Below, in pieces: positions 1 through 9,757 of a stretch of 64,000 bases of DNA. The number at the start of each line of letters is the position of its first letter. Within the stretch, counting starts at the first letter, position 1. The notes beneath the pieces were generated by a model. It was given only the letters and a program-made list of their open reading frames with translations, did not search any database and was not told the origin of the DNA. The stretch is taken from NCBI GenBank assembly GCA_029948415.1, contig JAJIZT010000004.1:1-64000 (forward strand), given 5' to 3'. Source of the DNA: Cenarchaeum symbiont of Oopsacas minuta. Lineage in GTDB: Archaea; Thermoproteota; Nitrososphaeria; Nitrososphaerales; Nitrosopumilaceae. Position numbers and translations under genes: made by a program.

Positions 1-3000
1 CATCCATGAATAATTTAGTTTTATCTTTTCTTTTTTTATCTCCATCTTTTATTTTACCAAAGGATAATTTATGAAAGTTTTCGAGTTTGTTTTTTGGTTC
101 ACCTAGATTGTATTTATTTCCAGTATCAAAATTAAGATGCAGATCGGTTAATTTTTTACCAATATTACTGAATTTCCAAAAATTTGGTGCCAATGGAATG
201 TGTGGAAATTCTCTTAAAAGATTATTTATGAATTTTTGTTTATAACCTGAATGATGAAGCATTCCATAAACGTAATAAAATATGTCTTTTTTGGATATTT
301 TTTCATCAGAATAATATTCTCTATATTCATATAATATAAAATCTGTGACGTTTGTTTTTTTATCATTTTTATTTTCATATACATATAGTGGGAAACATTG
401 TCCATGATGTACGACTTCAAGATCAGGAGTTATATCAGTAATAAATACTGACGACATGCCAATGTATTTGTATGGTATTAAAATGACAAGATTTTTAGAA
501 TAATTTTCTGGAAAAAAGTCAGGTATTCTATGAATACTGTTTATATAAATTCGATCATAGTATAAATTTTGCTTGAAAAATGGCCTATATAGTGTATGGC
601 GTATTTTGTTTTTATTGAAAGGGGGTTTATCTTTTTTTAATCTATTGGATAATTCTCCTGTCCATTTAGCTTTTGTTGGATCAAGTATTGGATTGTTTAG
701 ATTTTGATTATTACAATATTCAATATGACCATTCATATTTTTTGATAGTTCAAACACTGAAGAATTATAAATCCATACATCACGATTTGTTTTAATGCCA
801 GATGAATATAATTTGAAAATTGCATTACCCACACCAGATTTTGCTTCAGGACTTCCCATTGGCAAATACTTTGAAAATTTATGATCACGTTGGTTTATCC
901 AATCATTATGTTTGTCAGGTTTTATTATTTGCCAATTTTTGATGTTTTGTATAGATTTCGTGTTTTTTATAATTTTTAATTTTTCTTTTCTTGTAATATA
1001 ATCTCCAATATCACTATATTTTATGACACATTCTCTATTTTTTGTTGTTTTTACCAATAGGATTATTGCTACAGGGGCACGTGAACCACTTCCAAATATT
1101 TTACCGCCCTCTTTTTTTGATATCTCACCTTGTGTTCTTTGATTACCTCTTAAATCATAACACCAGATATAATCAAATTCTTTTTCCAAGCTAGCACGTA
1201 TGCCTTGAGCAGTTTCTGATTTTAAAAAGCTGGCATTAGTAACTAGAGCTATGATTCCAGAATTACCTATTCTATCACTAGCCCATCTGATAGATCGTAC
1301 GTATGAATCATAGAGTGCATTTTTTGCATGAACTGTGGTTTTTTCTGCATATGTACTGTTAATACGTTCATCCAATATATCATATTTTAGATTCGGATTG
1401 TCTTCATTATAATTACTCTGACCTGAGGAATAAGGTGGGTTTCCAATTATTACATGAACGTGGGTAGATTTTTGAAGCTTGATGCGGCCTTGTGCAGATT
1501 TAAAAAGATCGTCTAATGTTGCAGATTCTGTTCTGTGTCTTTCATCTTCACGATATCTTGCGTTTAATTTCAAGGTGTCAGTATAACTGATACCATCAAA
1601 TGGAACATATTTGTGGCCTTTACGTAGACTTTGATACGTTGTTTCAATGTTTACTGTAGCGATATAATATGCAAGCAAGATCATTTCATTGGCGATTATA
1701 TCGTGTTTGTATTTTTCATACATATTTTCATGTATAAAACCAGATTCTAGTAGCCGTGTCAAAAAAGTTCCAGTACCTGTAAACGGATCCATTACTTTTA
1801 CTGAACGGTCGTTGAACTCGGTACAGAGTTCTTTTTTTAGAATATATTGTACACTGTTTATGATGAAATCAATTATTTCAACCGGTGTATACACTATGCC
1901 ATGTTTTTTACTACCTTTTTTATCTGCACTTTCAAAGAAATTACCATAGATTTTTTTGATAAATTCCTGACGAGCTCCTCGACTTTTGATGTTTTTTAAT
2001 TCTTCATCTACATCTTTGTAAAAATCTGCTAATTCTTCAAGCTCTTCTTTGAATTTTATTTTTTTTATGACATGATCAAATGCAATAGATATTGGGTTAT
2101 GTGAAGTAAATTCCCCTTGGAATAATGAATCAAACACTCTAGATAGTACCATGTGCTGTGCAGTAACCTGTATGGTTTCATTCATGGTTACCGCATCATT
2201 TATCATCATTTTTAGACCTGTGTGCAATGATTGAATTTCTTGTTTTGCCGTTGCATTGTGTTCTATTTTGTTTTTCAAGCGGGATTCAATTGTACTAGCA
2301 GCTTTGCCAATTTCCTGACCATATTTATCATAATAATTGATATCGCCTATTTTTTCAATGATTTTTGATTTTATTTTATCAAACAAAATCGATATTGGTT
2401 CTTTGTTAGAATCATCATCTCCAATTACAGATACACTGATTCTAGGAGTAACGCTGCCTGTATTCTCTGATCTTTTATCGAGTATCAGTTTATTTATCTC
2501 TCTTGCAAATTCTTCATCGTGTGAGCGTAGTGCATTGAGAACCTCCCATACCACTTTGAATGTTTTATTATCGTTCATTGCCTCGTTGTATTTTATTCCA
2601 GCAGGTATTGCTACTGGGAGTATGACATATCCAAAATCTTTTCCTGGTGCATCTCTCATGACACGACCCACAGATTGAACTACATCAACTACAGACTTGC
2701 GTGGGTTGAGAAATATCACACCATCCAACGAAGGAACATCTACACCTTCGGAGAGACATTTGGCATTTGAGACTATTCTACATGTGCCAGGATCTAGATT
2801 GCTCTCATCAAGCCATCTCATTTCCTTGCGCCTGTGCAGTGCATTATCCTTGCCGTCGATATGCCTAACTTCTACAGTGTCTTTGATCTTTTTCAACTTG
2901 TTTATCTCATTTACAACTCCTTCAAAGCTACGATCATTATTACTAGGATCCTTCATAACTCCAGCAAACATCTCGGATCGATCTATTCTGTTACAAAACG

Positions 3001-4351
3001 CGATGACCCGTTGCAAGAGTTTTGGGTCAGATTCATCATCATGAGGGAACCGTAATCCATGCCATACTGCAGCCAGTAATGTCCTCTCATCCAAAGGCAT
3101 GGCTTTGTCTTTACCTGCAACAGACTGCTGAAAACCCTTGTCTACTTTGTCTGCGTCAACTATGGCAATTTTTACTTTGAAATCTGCCAATATTTTGTGC
3201 TTGTGGACTGCATCAAAAAAGTTTAGTTTGTGAAATTCTGGACCATATTTTTCTTTATCATCCATTGAATAGATCACCTTGTCTTTTCTTTTTCCAAGTG
3301 ATTTTATCGCATCACTATATACTCTAGGGGTTGCAGTCATGTAGAGACGTTTTTTTGCATGCAAGTTTTTGTCATCATGAACTCTCGTATAGTATGACTT
3401 TCCATCAGTACCAGTAGTACGATGAGCCTCATCACAAAATACAAGATCAAGCTTTTTTCCATTCATGGTTGATTCTACCACCTCTATTGAGTGATATGTT
3501 GAAAATATTACCGCCATTGCATCATTTGAACTATTTTTAATGAATGGTTTTAGAGTTTCAGAGTCTGTTGAAACAGGTGATTCTAGTTCAGTTATAGTCC
3601 CATCTTCACCTGTGCTTTTATCAGAGCATACTGCAATATACCTGTGCGGAATATTTGCGTTTTCAGACCATTCTCTCATACTTTGTAAAATTAGCGATAT
3701 GGAAGGAACTAGATATAATACAATTGAACCGCATCCTGCATATTTTTCTGCAATGTGTAATGCAGTCAACGTCTTTCCTGTACCGCATGCCATGATCATT
3801 TTTCCACGATCATGTGATTTTAGTCCAGTCAACACATCACTTAATGCAGATTGTTGGTGTGGTCTGAGTTTTTTGGGACTTTTTGTTCTAGTTATTTTTG
3901 GCCAAGTACTCCAATCAATACTGCTCTGTCTAAAATGCTCTGGTGTTATAATGGTAGTTTTACTGTCTGTCAATATTTTTTTGGCATGGTTTGTAAGTGA
4001 ATCTCCAGTATATACGAGAATTTTATGTTTTATTTTAAGTGAAGATGCTTTTGCAAGAAATGTTGCCACAGTTTTCATATCTAGAGTTCCATCATCTGCA
4101 TAACATTTGCATTGTATTGCACATAATTCGTCATCTGTTTGTTCTGCTACTAGGTCTATTCCAGTATCTGCACCATCATTTTCAGGCCATTGCTTCCAAA
4201 GCCATACCTTAGTAAATCGATTAGCATACAGTTTGTCGGTTTTTAAAAAATCTTTGGTAATTTTTTCAAATCGATTGCCTAGATCTCTAGTGTTTATTGA
4301 TTCGTTTCGTATTGTTTCTAAAACATTATCGAATGTATGAGGTATTTTCAT
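1..4351 (-). CDS. Type ISP-like restriction-modification enzyme (nuclease-helicase-methyltransferase), 3' end beyond window
   Basis: One open frame runs from an ATG at 4351 to the left edge with no stop, at least 1450 codons, so the C-terminus is missing. Domains in order: an Mrr/PD-(D/E)xK-like nuclease (E29, D66, QCK at 80-82); an SF2 helicase with Walker A MACGTGKT at 187-194, DEAH at 307-310 and a motif VI-like QSVGRVMRD near 565; a gamma-class N6-adenine methyltransferase with SAM motif DPFTGTG at 855-861 and catalytic NPPY at 971-974; the rest should be the target-recognition domain. This order and size match single-chain Type ISP enzymes such as LlaGI and LlaBIII (known about 1570 residues). 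One polypeptide would modify and cut DNA after translocation. No separate specificity or modification gene is visible. A related helicase-methylase 'defence' protein that is not ISP cannot be excluded because the end is cut off. Confidence 0.88.
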   Translation of the reverse strand, partial: MKIPHTFDNVLETIRNESINTRDLGNRFEKITKDFLKTDKLYANRFTKVWLWKQWPENDGADTGIDLVAEQTDDELCAIQCKCYADDGTLDMKTVATFLAKASSLKIKHKILVYTGDSLTNHAKKILTDSKTTIITPEHFRQSSIDWSTWPKITRTKSPKKLRPHQQSALSDVLTGLKSHDRGKMIMACGTGKTLTALHIAEKYAGCGSIVLYLVPSISLILQSMREWSENANIPHRYIAVCSDKSTGEDGTITELESPVSTDSETLKPFIKNSSNDAMAVIFSTYHSIEVVESTMNGKKLDLVFCDEAHRTTGTDGKSYYTRVHDDKNLHAKKRLYMTATPRVYSDAIKSLGKRKDKVIYSMDDKEKYGPEFHKLNFFDAVHKHKILADFKVKIAIVDADKVDKGFQQSVAGKDKAMPLDERTLLAAVWHGLRFPHDDESDPKLLQRVIAFCNRIDRSEMFAGVMKDPSNNDRSFEGVVNEINKLKKIKDTVEVRHIDGKDNALHRRKEMRWLDESNLDPGTCRIVSNAKCLSEGVDVPSLDGVIFLNPRKSVVDVVQSVGRVMRDAPGKDFGYVILPVAIPAGIKYNEAMNDNKTFKVVWEVLNALRSHDEEFAREINKLILDKRSENTGSVTPRISVSVIGDDDSNKEPISILFDKIKSKIIEKIGDINYYDKYGQEIGKAASTIESRLKNKIEHNATAKQEIQSLHTGLKMMINDAVTMNETIQVTAQHMVLSRVFDSLFQGEFTSHNPISIAFDHVIKKIKFKEELEELADFYKDVDEELKNIKSRGARQEFIKKIYGNFFESADKKGSKKHGIVYTPVEIIDFIINSVQYILKKELCTEFNDRSVKVMDPFTGTGTFLTRLLESGFIHENMYEKYKHDIIANEMILLAYYIATVNIETTYQSLRKGHKYVPFDGISYTDTLKLNARYREDERHRTESATLDDLFKSAQGRIKLQKSTHVHVIIGNPPYSSGQSNYNEDNPNLKYDILDERINSTYAEKTTVHAKNALYDSYVRSIRWASDRIGNSGIIALVTNASFLKSETAQGIRASLEKEFDYIWCYDLRGNQRTQGEISKKEGGKIFGSGSRAPVAIILLVKTTKNRECVIKYSDIGDYITRKEKLKIIKNTKSIQNIKNWQIIKPDKHNDWINQRDHKFSKYLPMGSPEAKSGVGNAIFKLYSSGIKTNRDVWIYNSSVFELSKNMNGHIEYCNNQNLNNPILDPTKAKWTGELSNRLKKDKPPFNKNKIRHTLYRPFFKQNLYYDRIYINSIHRIPDFFPENYSKNLVILIPYKYIGMSSVFITDITPDLEVVHHGQCFPLYVYENKNDKKTNVTDFILYEYREYYSDEKISKKDIFYYVYGMLHHSGYKQKFINNLLREFPHIPLAPNFWKFSNIGKKLTDLHLNFDTGNKYNLGEPKNKLENFHKLSFGKIKDGDKKRKDKTKLFMD

Positions 4352-4407
4352 TTTATATTGTATTATGGATATCAGTATATCTATTAAACAATAGGAATGC
4401 AATTTTT

Positions 4408-4455
4408 GTAAAAGTCAGCAATTAAACAATACAAAACACCCAAGACGTTCTTACC
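4408..4455. repeat. Relic of the right end of an IS66-like element
   Basis: About 48 bp match the reverse complement of the right terminus of the decayed element at 9043-9630: a degraded inverted-repeat tip, then AATTAAACAATAC, AACACC and CAAGACGTTCTTACC in the same order, with a small deletion. It sits about 60 bp upstream of the start of the restriction-modification gene. This is a scar, not a functional element. Confidence 0.7.
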
Positions 4456-4575
4456 TGGAACCATTCTCAAAAATCTAGATTTGTATTTTTGATATATGCG
4501 TTGAAATTATTGCCAAATTTTCCGAGATCCTCAAACAACAGCACGCTTATATACTCTAGTACCGTACTTTACGGT

Positions 4576-4683
4576 ATGTTACGGTGTGAATACTGTACGA
4601 GGAGCTTTGGAGCCACCCATAACGGGTTTGCAGAAAAGACGTTCCATGAATTATTACATGGTCCAACAGTGGTAAACGGCTAA
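4576..4683 (+). CDS. Small zinc-finger-like protein, 35 aa
   Basis: Short ORF starting at ATG 4576. A TATA box (TTATATA, 4548-4554) lies about 25 nt upstream, which fits a leaderless archaeal transcript. The protein has a CEYC knuckle at residues 4-7 and an H-x3-H pair (HELLH, residues 24-28), so a C2H2-like zinc site is likely. The tail HGPTVVNG looks constrained. Small zinc-finger proteins are common in Thaumarchaeota, but I do not recognise a named family. A longer in-frame version begins at 4489, but it would place the TATA box inside the coding region. Function unknown; nucleic-acid binding is only a guess. Confidence 0.6.
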   Translation: MLRCEYCTRSFGATHNGFAEKTFHELLHGPTVVNG

Positions 4684-4731
4684 GGACACCACAACTAAAT
4701 TTTTTTAAATCATTACTTTTTGTATATAGTA

Positions 4732-5952
4732 TTGAAAAGTAAACGATCAAATCCCAAAAAGACAAAAAAACCTCTAGTAAAGCGATCGATCAAAACAGTA
4801 AAAAAACCAAAAAAACCTCTAGTAAAGCAAACCAAGGCGGCACCTAGTACAAATATAGACAAAAGATTGGCCACAGTCTCAGAATCTACAAAAATTGTCT
4901 CAAAAGAGGTAAAGGCCATATCAAAGATCTTTATGGATAGTCACAAGATATTGATCTCTATGAAAACGATGATATCTACACTATCTAGCACAATGCAATA
5001 CATCGACAAACATTCCAAACAGATTTCATTACTTGAAGAAGAATCTCAAATGATTCGCACAAAACTACAACATGTAAATCAAGATGCAAACTCTGTCAAA
5101 TCGTCAAACACTCTAGTAAATGACATGGCAAAAAGAATATCTGCCGTTGAAAATAAAGTAAACTTTGATCAAATAAAAAAAGATATGAGTGAATCTCTTG
5201 GAATTATAAAAAATATAGCACAAACTTTGAGCAAACTTTCAAATTCTGTAAACGATATATCTCCAATCAATATAGAATCAAAACTTGATTCTAATACAAA
5301 GATGCTCCAAGATGTTGCAAAACGCCTACATGATCATGTACAGATAAAAGACAAAGATACAGAGCACGATGAGATCTCTGAGAAAATATCTGTAATATCA
5401 CGTGAGATTGCAGGACTTCGTGAACAGACTCGTAGTATATCAGATGCACAAAAAACTGATGAATTGACAGAACATATGAGTGCAGTATCCTCAAAGACAG
5501 AGGTTCTCATGGGAGTTCCAGCAGAGCTATTAGAGATCCAATCGCGTCTAGATTCTCTAGAAGGAAAACTATATGACAAAAAAGAGATCAATGTAAAAGA
5601 AAAAGGCCAAATCTCTACAATGTTACTTGAATATCAAGTAAAGATACGCATGAACTCTGAATCAAAGTATGGTGATTTAGACGACTTGAAATCAATGATA
5701 AAAGAGACCTCGAAAATTCTTTCACTAGTTGACGATGACACACTAGATGGTGTAAATGTCACAAAATGGGGAGTGTCACGCATTTTAGAATGTGCTGATA
5801 AATGGGAGCTACGATTTTCAGATGCACTATCGATGATGATAGATATGCTTGGTACAGATGTGTTAAAAAAAGCGATTCGAATAAAACAAGTCAAAGATGT
5901 ATACGGAGTACGCGCAGTCGAAGATACAAAAACTGCACTAGAGATAACCTAG
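4732..5952 (+). CDS. Coiled-coil protein with basic N-terminus, unknown function
   Basis: About 406 residues. No ATG occurs near the 5' end (the first Met is over 65 codons in), so the start is TTG. I prefer TTG 4732, which lies about 27 nt after a TATA-like TTTTTTAAAT (4701-4710); TTG 4720 is the alternative. The N-terminus is very basic and holds a duplicated KKPLVK motif, at DNA level a repeat of AAACCTCTAGTAAAGC. Residues about 70-310 are heptad-rich, Ser/Lys/Glu-rich coiled coil; the last 100 residues look globular. No signal peptide or membrane segment. It could bind DNA or scaffold the cytoplasm; the sequence does not decide. Its stop overlaps the convergent glycosyltransferase by 4 bp (CTAG). 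Confidence 0.75.
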   Translation: MKSKRSNPKKTKKPLVKRSIKTVKKPKKPLVKQTKAAPSTNIDKRLATVSESTKIVSKEVKAISKIFMDSHKILISMKTMISTLSSTMQYIDKHSKQISLLEEESQMIRTKLQHVNQDANSVKSSNTLVNDMAKRISAVENKVNFDQIKKDMSESLGIIKNIAQTLSKLSNSVNDISPINIESKLDSNTKMLQDVAKRLHDHVQIKDKDTEHDEISEKISVISREIAGLREQTRSISDAQKTDELTEHMSAVSSKTEVLMGVPAELLEIQSRLDSLEGKLYDKKEINVKEKGQISTMLLEYQVKIRMNSESKYGDLDDLKSMIKETSKILSLVDDDTLDGVNVTKWGVSRILECADKWELRFSDALSMMIDMLGTDVLKKAIRIKQVKDVYGVRAVEDTKTALEIT

Positions 5953-7982
5953 ATGCCAATTTGAGATGGTTCTTCAGAATCAGTCAGTACATTTTTTTTG
6001 CGTTTCAATACTGCAAAAATTGCTATAATTATAGATACCCAAAGCATTAACAAAATAATATTCAAAATGCTCGCATACTCATACGGTATAGCATCAAGTA
6101 TGTGATCAGAGAGTTCTATAGAACGTGCCTTTATGTCTAGCATTCCCGTATTGAATGCAGAACTATCCATTGGTGTAGTGGCAAGTAGTTGTGCACTTGC
6201 CAACATTACATCAAGATCCCGTTGCATTCGCGAATAGTTTGTAGTCTCTGTAGGAAATATCCATACAGGGTTACCCTCGCTAGGAAGGTGCTCCTTTATT
6301 GCCAAAATGTATACTGCTATATCGTTTGGATCAGAGTTTGTAGATATTGCATCTAAAAGGCCACGAGAGAGATCTAGTGGATACACCTGTGATACGTATC
6401 CTAGGTATGCAGTTACAGATCCTATTACAACGAGTGCTAGTATTCCCATTAGCGCAAGTTTGTATGTAATATTTGCCATCTTTTGTTCTCTAGTGATAGG
6501 TATTTTTGACTTTGATTTATTTGTTTTAAAACGTGAATGTGAGAGACTCATGTATGCAATGTACAAAAAACCCAAAGTTGGAATCAATATCACAGGTACA
6601 AATGTTGGATTGTTTGAATAGATTGCAATCATTATTCCAAATATTCCATATATGCCAAAGAATATCTCTAATAGTGTAGTTTTTGTGAACGGCAGATTGT
6701 AAGCTTTTTCCTCCCAACTATCAGATTTTCTGAGTATACCATACTTTGGAGTACGTAAAAATTCATTTTTTTTGCCAAAGATCGCATCAAATACAGCAAC
6801 AGTGTTATTTACAGAGAGTCCAGCGCTGTACATGAGAAGATATGGTAGCATCTTTATTTTCATAGTCCAAGATTTACCATACATTTTCTGAATAATCAGT
6901 GCATATGCAAATGGACCCATCACCATGTACGTGGCAAGTGTTATGACTGGAAGATAGCTGATGATATACAAGTTTACTTCAGATGCAAGAAGAACTGGGA
7001 GTGTGAGAAACTGTAATAGTATCAATGGGAATACGATGTGACGTGTGAGCTGGAAGAATGCTTGTATCTTTGTATCAACTTTGATCTTTCTTTTTACGGC
7101 AATGTCGGCTATTTGTTTTACAGCGCACTGTATGGAACCTTTTGCCCATCTAAACTGTTGTCTTTTTACAGCGTTCATCTGCACGGGTAGTTCAGCATCT
7201 ACTACAATGTCTGGTAGAAAGATACAGTCCCATCCTCGCATCTGTGCTCGGTAGCTTAGATCAAGATCTTCTACTAGTGTGGCAGAATGCCACCCGCCAG
7301 CATCTTCTATGCATATGCGACGCCACACACCTGCAGTACCATTAAAGTTCATAAACAAGTGCGAATGGCTCTTTGCCTTTTGTTCTATGAGAAAATGAAA
7401 GTCCAAACTCATCGCCTGCACTTGGGTTATTATAGAATAATTTTCGTTTACATGTCCCCATCTACATTGGACAAATCCTATACTAGATTTTGCAAAATAT
7501 GGTAGTACACGTTTTAGAAACCATGGTTTTGGCATAAAGTCTGCATCAAATATAGCCACAAAATCTGTTTTTGTGGTTTTCATTGCGTATTTCAAAGCTC
7601 CAGCTTTATATCCTGAACGTGTGGGGCGCCGTATGTGTTCAATGTTAAATCCCATATTTTGATATTTTTTGACAAGTTTTGCAACTAGTTCCACCGTGTC
7701 ATCATCAGAATCATCCAATACCATTATCCTCATCTGATCCTTTGGGTAATCCATCTTGCATACTGCATCAATGAGCCGTGTTGCAACATATTTCTCGTTG
7801 TATATTGGAAGCTGTACAGTAACAGGATGGGCGTTAAATGGAACCACATCCTGACATTGTGTTCGGCGTGAAGACAAAAATGAGAGATAGTAAAAATTCA
7901 AAGTATACATTGTGATCAACACTGCAGATATCAAAAATAGGTTGAATATAGTTCCGATAAATGGATTTAGTGCAGCCACCAT
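5949..7982 (-). CDS. Membrane glycosyltransferase family 2, cellulose-synthase-like
   Basis: 677 residues starting at ATG 7982. An N-terminal membrane helix (about 8-36) is followed by a GT-A catalytic domain with the processive GT2 signature: DDSDDDT at 90-96, DADF at 146-149, EDLDLSYR near 238 and QQFRW (Q-x-x-R-W) at 275-279. Several membrane helices follow (about 310-530), then a soluble loop and a last helix before a charged tail. Known members polymerise or transfer sugars from nucleotide sugars across the cytoplasmic membrane (CESA, mannan, hyaluronan synthase-like). No partner polysaccharide genes are adjacent, so the product is unknown; a surface glycan is the natural inference. Confidence 0.85.
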   Translation of the reverse strand: MVAALNPFIGTIFNLFLISAVLITMYTLNFYYLSFLSSRRTQCQDVVPFNAHPVTVQLPIYNEKYVATRLIDAVCKMDYPKDQMRIMVLDDSDDDTVELVAKLVKKYQNMGFNIEHIRRPTRSGYKAGALKYAMKTTKTDFVAIFDADFMPKPWFLKRVLPYFAKSSIGFVQCRWGHVNENYSIITQVQAMSLDFHFLIEQKAKSHSHLFMNFNGTAGVWRRICIEDAGGWHSATLVEDLDLSYRAQMRGWDCIFLPDIVVDAELPVQMNAVKRQQFRWAKGSIQCAVKQIADIAVKRKIKVDTKIQAFFQLTRHIVFPLILLQFLTLPVLLASEVNLYIISYLPVITLATYMVMGPFAYALIIQKMYGKSWTMKIKMLPYLLMYSAGLSVNNTVAVFDAIFGKKNEFLRTPKYGILRKSDSWEEKAYNLPFTKTTLLEIFFGIYGIFGIMIAIYSNNPTFVPVILIPTLGFLYIAYMSLSHSRFKTNKSKSKIPITREQKMANITYKLALMGILALVVIGSVTAYLGYVSQVYPLDLSRGLLDAISTNSDPNDIAVYILAIKEHLPSEGNPVWIFPTETTNYSRMQRDLDVMLASAQLLATTPMDSSAFNTGMLDIKARSIELSDHILDAIPYEYASILNIILLMLWVSIIIAIFAVLKRKKNVLTDSEEPSQIGI

Positions 7983-8045
7983 GGAGTACGTTGGACGTAT
8001 TTTGTTATTTATATTTAGAGAGACATTATCATTGAATACTATGAT

Positions 8046-9002
8046 TTAGGTATTTTCGAATATTTTTATCGCCTTTGGAGGACATACGCCCTCACATGCA
8101 AGACAGAATATACAGTCTGGTTCTTTGGACATTAGAGGTTTTTTATCAGATGCAACATTGCCAGGAGTGTCAAACCATTCGTAAACATCGACTGGACATG
8201 CATCGATGCATGCACCATCGGCTATACAAATGTCAAAGTCTACGGAAACAAATTCTCCCCATACACCCATGATTGCATTGTCTTCTCCTTTACGACCCCA
8301 TGTCTTTATCTTGTTTGTACTATTTGCTACCGCATATGGTGCACTAGATGGTAAATGGGATTTGTAATCAACATCAATTGGTCCAGGTTTTGCTCCATCT
8401 GGGACTTCGATTATCTCATCTACTGGTGCAACAGAGCTACTAGCATCTTGAGTTAGAACTGGTTTTGGTTTGGGTTTTGCATTTAACACAATTTTTGCTA
8501 GAGGTGTCAACTCTTCTAGTCTCTCTAGTGCTTGTTGTGCAGAGATTTTTTCAGTCTTTTCCAAATGTGCCATCATTTTGTCTGCAAGTAGAGTGTTGCG
8601 CAACATTGTATCTATAACCATCTTTGCATAATGATCTGCTTTTTTACGATATTCTTTGACCCATTGTGAATCACCAAAGTGTTCTATTGGAAATATCTGA
8701 TAAATGATATCAACTACCTCTCCTGTTACAATCTCTACTGTAACTGCAAGATCAGCCCTTTTATAATCTGCAGATTCAGAGTTTTCTTCTATCCAGCGAT
8801 ATGTTGCAAATATGCGATCAGCATACATGTCCATCTCGAATGTTTTTTTCAGACCATCATGTATTGATTTGATCTCGGCTGGATCATCAAGGCGCATCGG
8901 AAGGCGATACAGACCAAGTTTGTAACCGTGTAATGGATATACGCCACGTTTTGCTGTAGGAGCTTCCATCGTATAGACTCTGTCTTTGAGTAATAGTGAC
9001 AC
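8046..9002 (-). CDS. Zinc-ferredoxin-like iron-sulfur protein with an N-terminal extra domain
   Basis: 318 residues. The start is GTG 9002, about 25 nt from TTTTTAATAG, fitting a leaderless transcript. The C-terminal ~85 residues match the Sulfolobus-type zinc-containing ferredoxin: CIADGACIDACP (C-x5-C-x3-CP), a WFDTPG segment between the clusters, then CIFCLACEGVCP (C-x2-C-x2-C-x3-CP). This predicts one 3Fe-4S and one 4Fe-4S cluster. Upstream lie about 200 unassigned residues with helices, and a Pro/Lys linker (KPKPKPVLTQ) joins the halves. Free ferredoxins are about 100 residues, so this is a fusion or a thaumarchaeal extension. Role: electron carrier, partner unknown. Confidence 0.8.
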   Translation of the reverse strand: MSLLLKDRVYTMEAPTAKRGVYPLHGYKLGLYRLPMRLDDPAEIKSIHDGLKKTFEMDMYADRIFATYRWIEENSESADYKRADLAVTVEIVTGEVVDIIYQIFPIEHFGDSQWVKEYRKKADHYAKMVIDTMLRNTLLADKMMAHLEKTEKISAQQALERLEELTPLAKIVLNAKPKPKPVLTQDASSSVAPVDEIIEVPDGAKPGPIDVDYKSHLPSSAPYAVANSTNKIKTWGRKGEDNAIMGVWGEFVSVDFDICIADGACIDACPVDVYEWFDTPGNVASDKKPLMSKEPDCIFCLACEGVCPPKAIKIFENT

Positions 9003-9042
9003 TAGATTTATTCGAGTGTATACTATTAAAAAGTCTTTATTG

Positions 9043-9630
9043 GTATGAGGTCACCTCATGACTAACAAATTGGTCAATGACACACGATCATATAGATCCA
9101 AGTATTATCAATAACGTTGCAGTAACTGATGGATATCCAGTGTACAAGAGCGAGGAATGCACCAATGATGCTAGGTTCACGAGCTGCGTGCTGCTAAACA
9201 CATGGCGATAAGATATGGTGGTGCATATCGAAAACTCTACGAAGAGATGTGCATATTGTTTGAGAATGTCAAAAACTATGCCAATTGTAATGCAAGAGTT
9301 AGGTGTGCATTTGAATACACATTTGCTTGCATGTTGGACTGGTATCGTAATTTTGAAATGCCAGAAATGAAGAATCTGATCAAACGGTTAATGAATTCAA
9401 CAAGAGCTCTATTTACATTTATTGAGAATAAAGACATTCCATCTACAAACAATGCTGCCAAGCGTGCATTGCATGATGTTGCGATTTACCGTAAGATAAG
9501 CGATCAGATCAGAGGATTAGAATCTATGAAAAGAATGTCCAACTTTCTAACGTGTGTTTTGACATGGAAGGCATACGGTAAGAACGTCTTTGAAGAGGTG
9601 TTCCGTATTGTTTAATAGCTGACCTCATAC
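9043..9630 (+). mobile_element. Decayed, internally deleted IS66-like element
   Basis: The element is bounded by GTATGAGGTCA (9043-9053) and its reverse complement TGACCTCATAC (9620-9630). Inside is a transposase reduced to its extreme N-terminus joined to its C-terminal third. At 588 bp it is far shorter than a full IS66 element. No clear target-site duplication is seen at the flanks. The same inverted-repeat tip occurs on the three MITEs and on the fragment at 56931-57119. Confidence 0.8.
9077..9615 (+). pseudogene. IS66-family transposase pseudogene
   Basis: From ATG 9077 the frame reads MTHDHIDPSIINN then VTDGYPVYK, an IS66-like 'DGY' segment, then shifts frame. In the new frame the classic QRCW-x-HxLR motif appears as Q-stop-C-stop-VHELRAAK, and the rest to 9615 is a good IS66 C-terminus (STNNAAKRALHDV, YRKISDQIRG). 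So there is a large internal deletion, one frameshift and two nonsense mutations. A 137-aa ORF from 9202 would be only the C-terminal fragment and could not transpose. Confidence 0.82.
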
Positions 9631-9757
9631 AGTAATTTTATTCCTAAACCAATCTCCAATCTAATTTTAAGTATATTTGGAGATTACATTACGGAATAAT
9701 GTTACCTAGACTCATTATAATGACGTTCATGATTGTCTGGGTTGTAAAGTTGATCTT

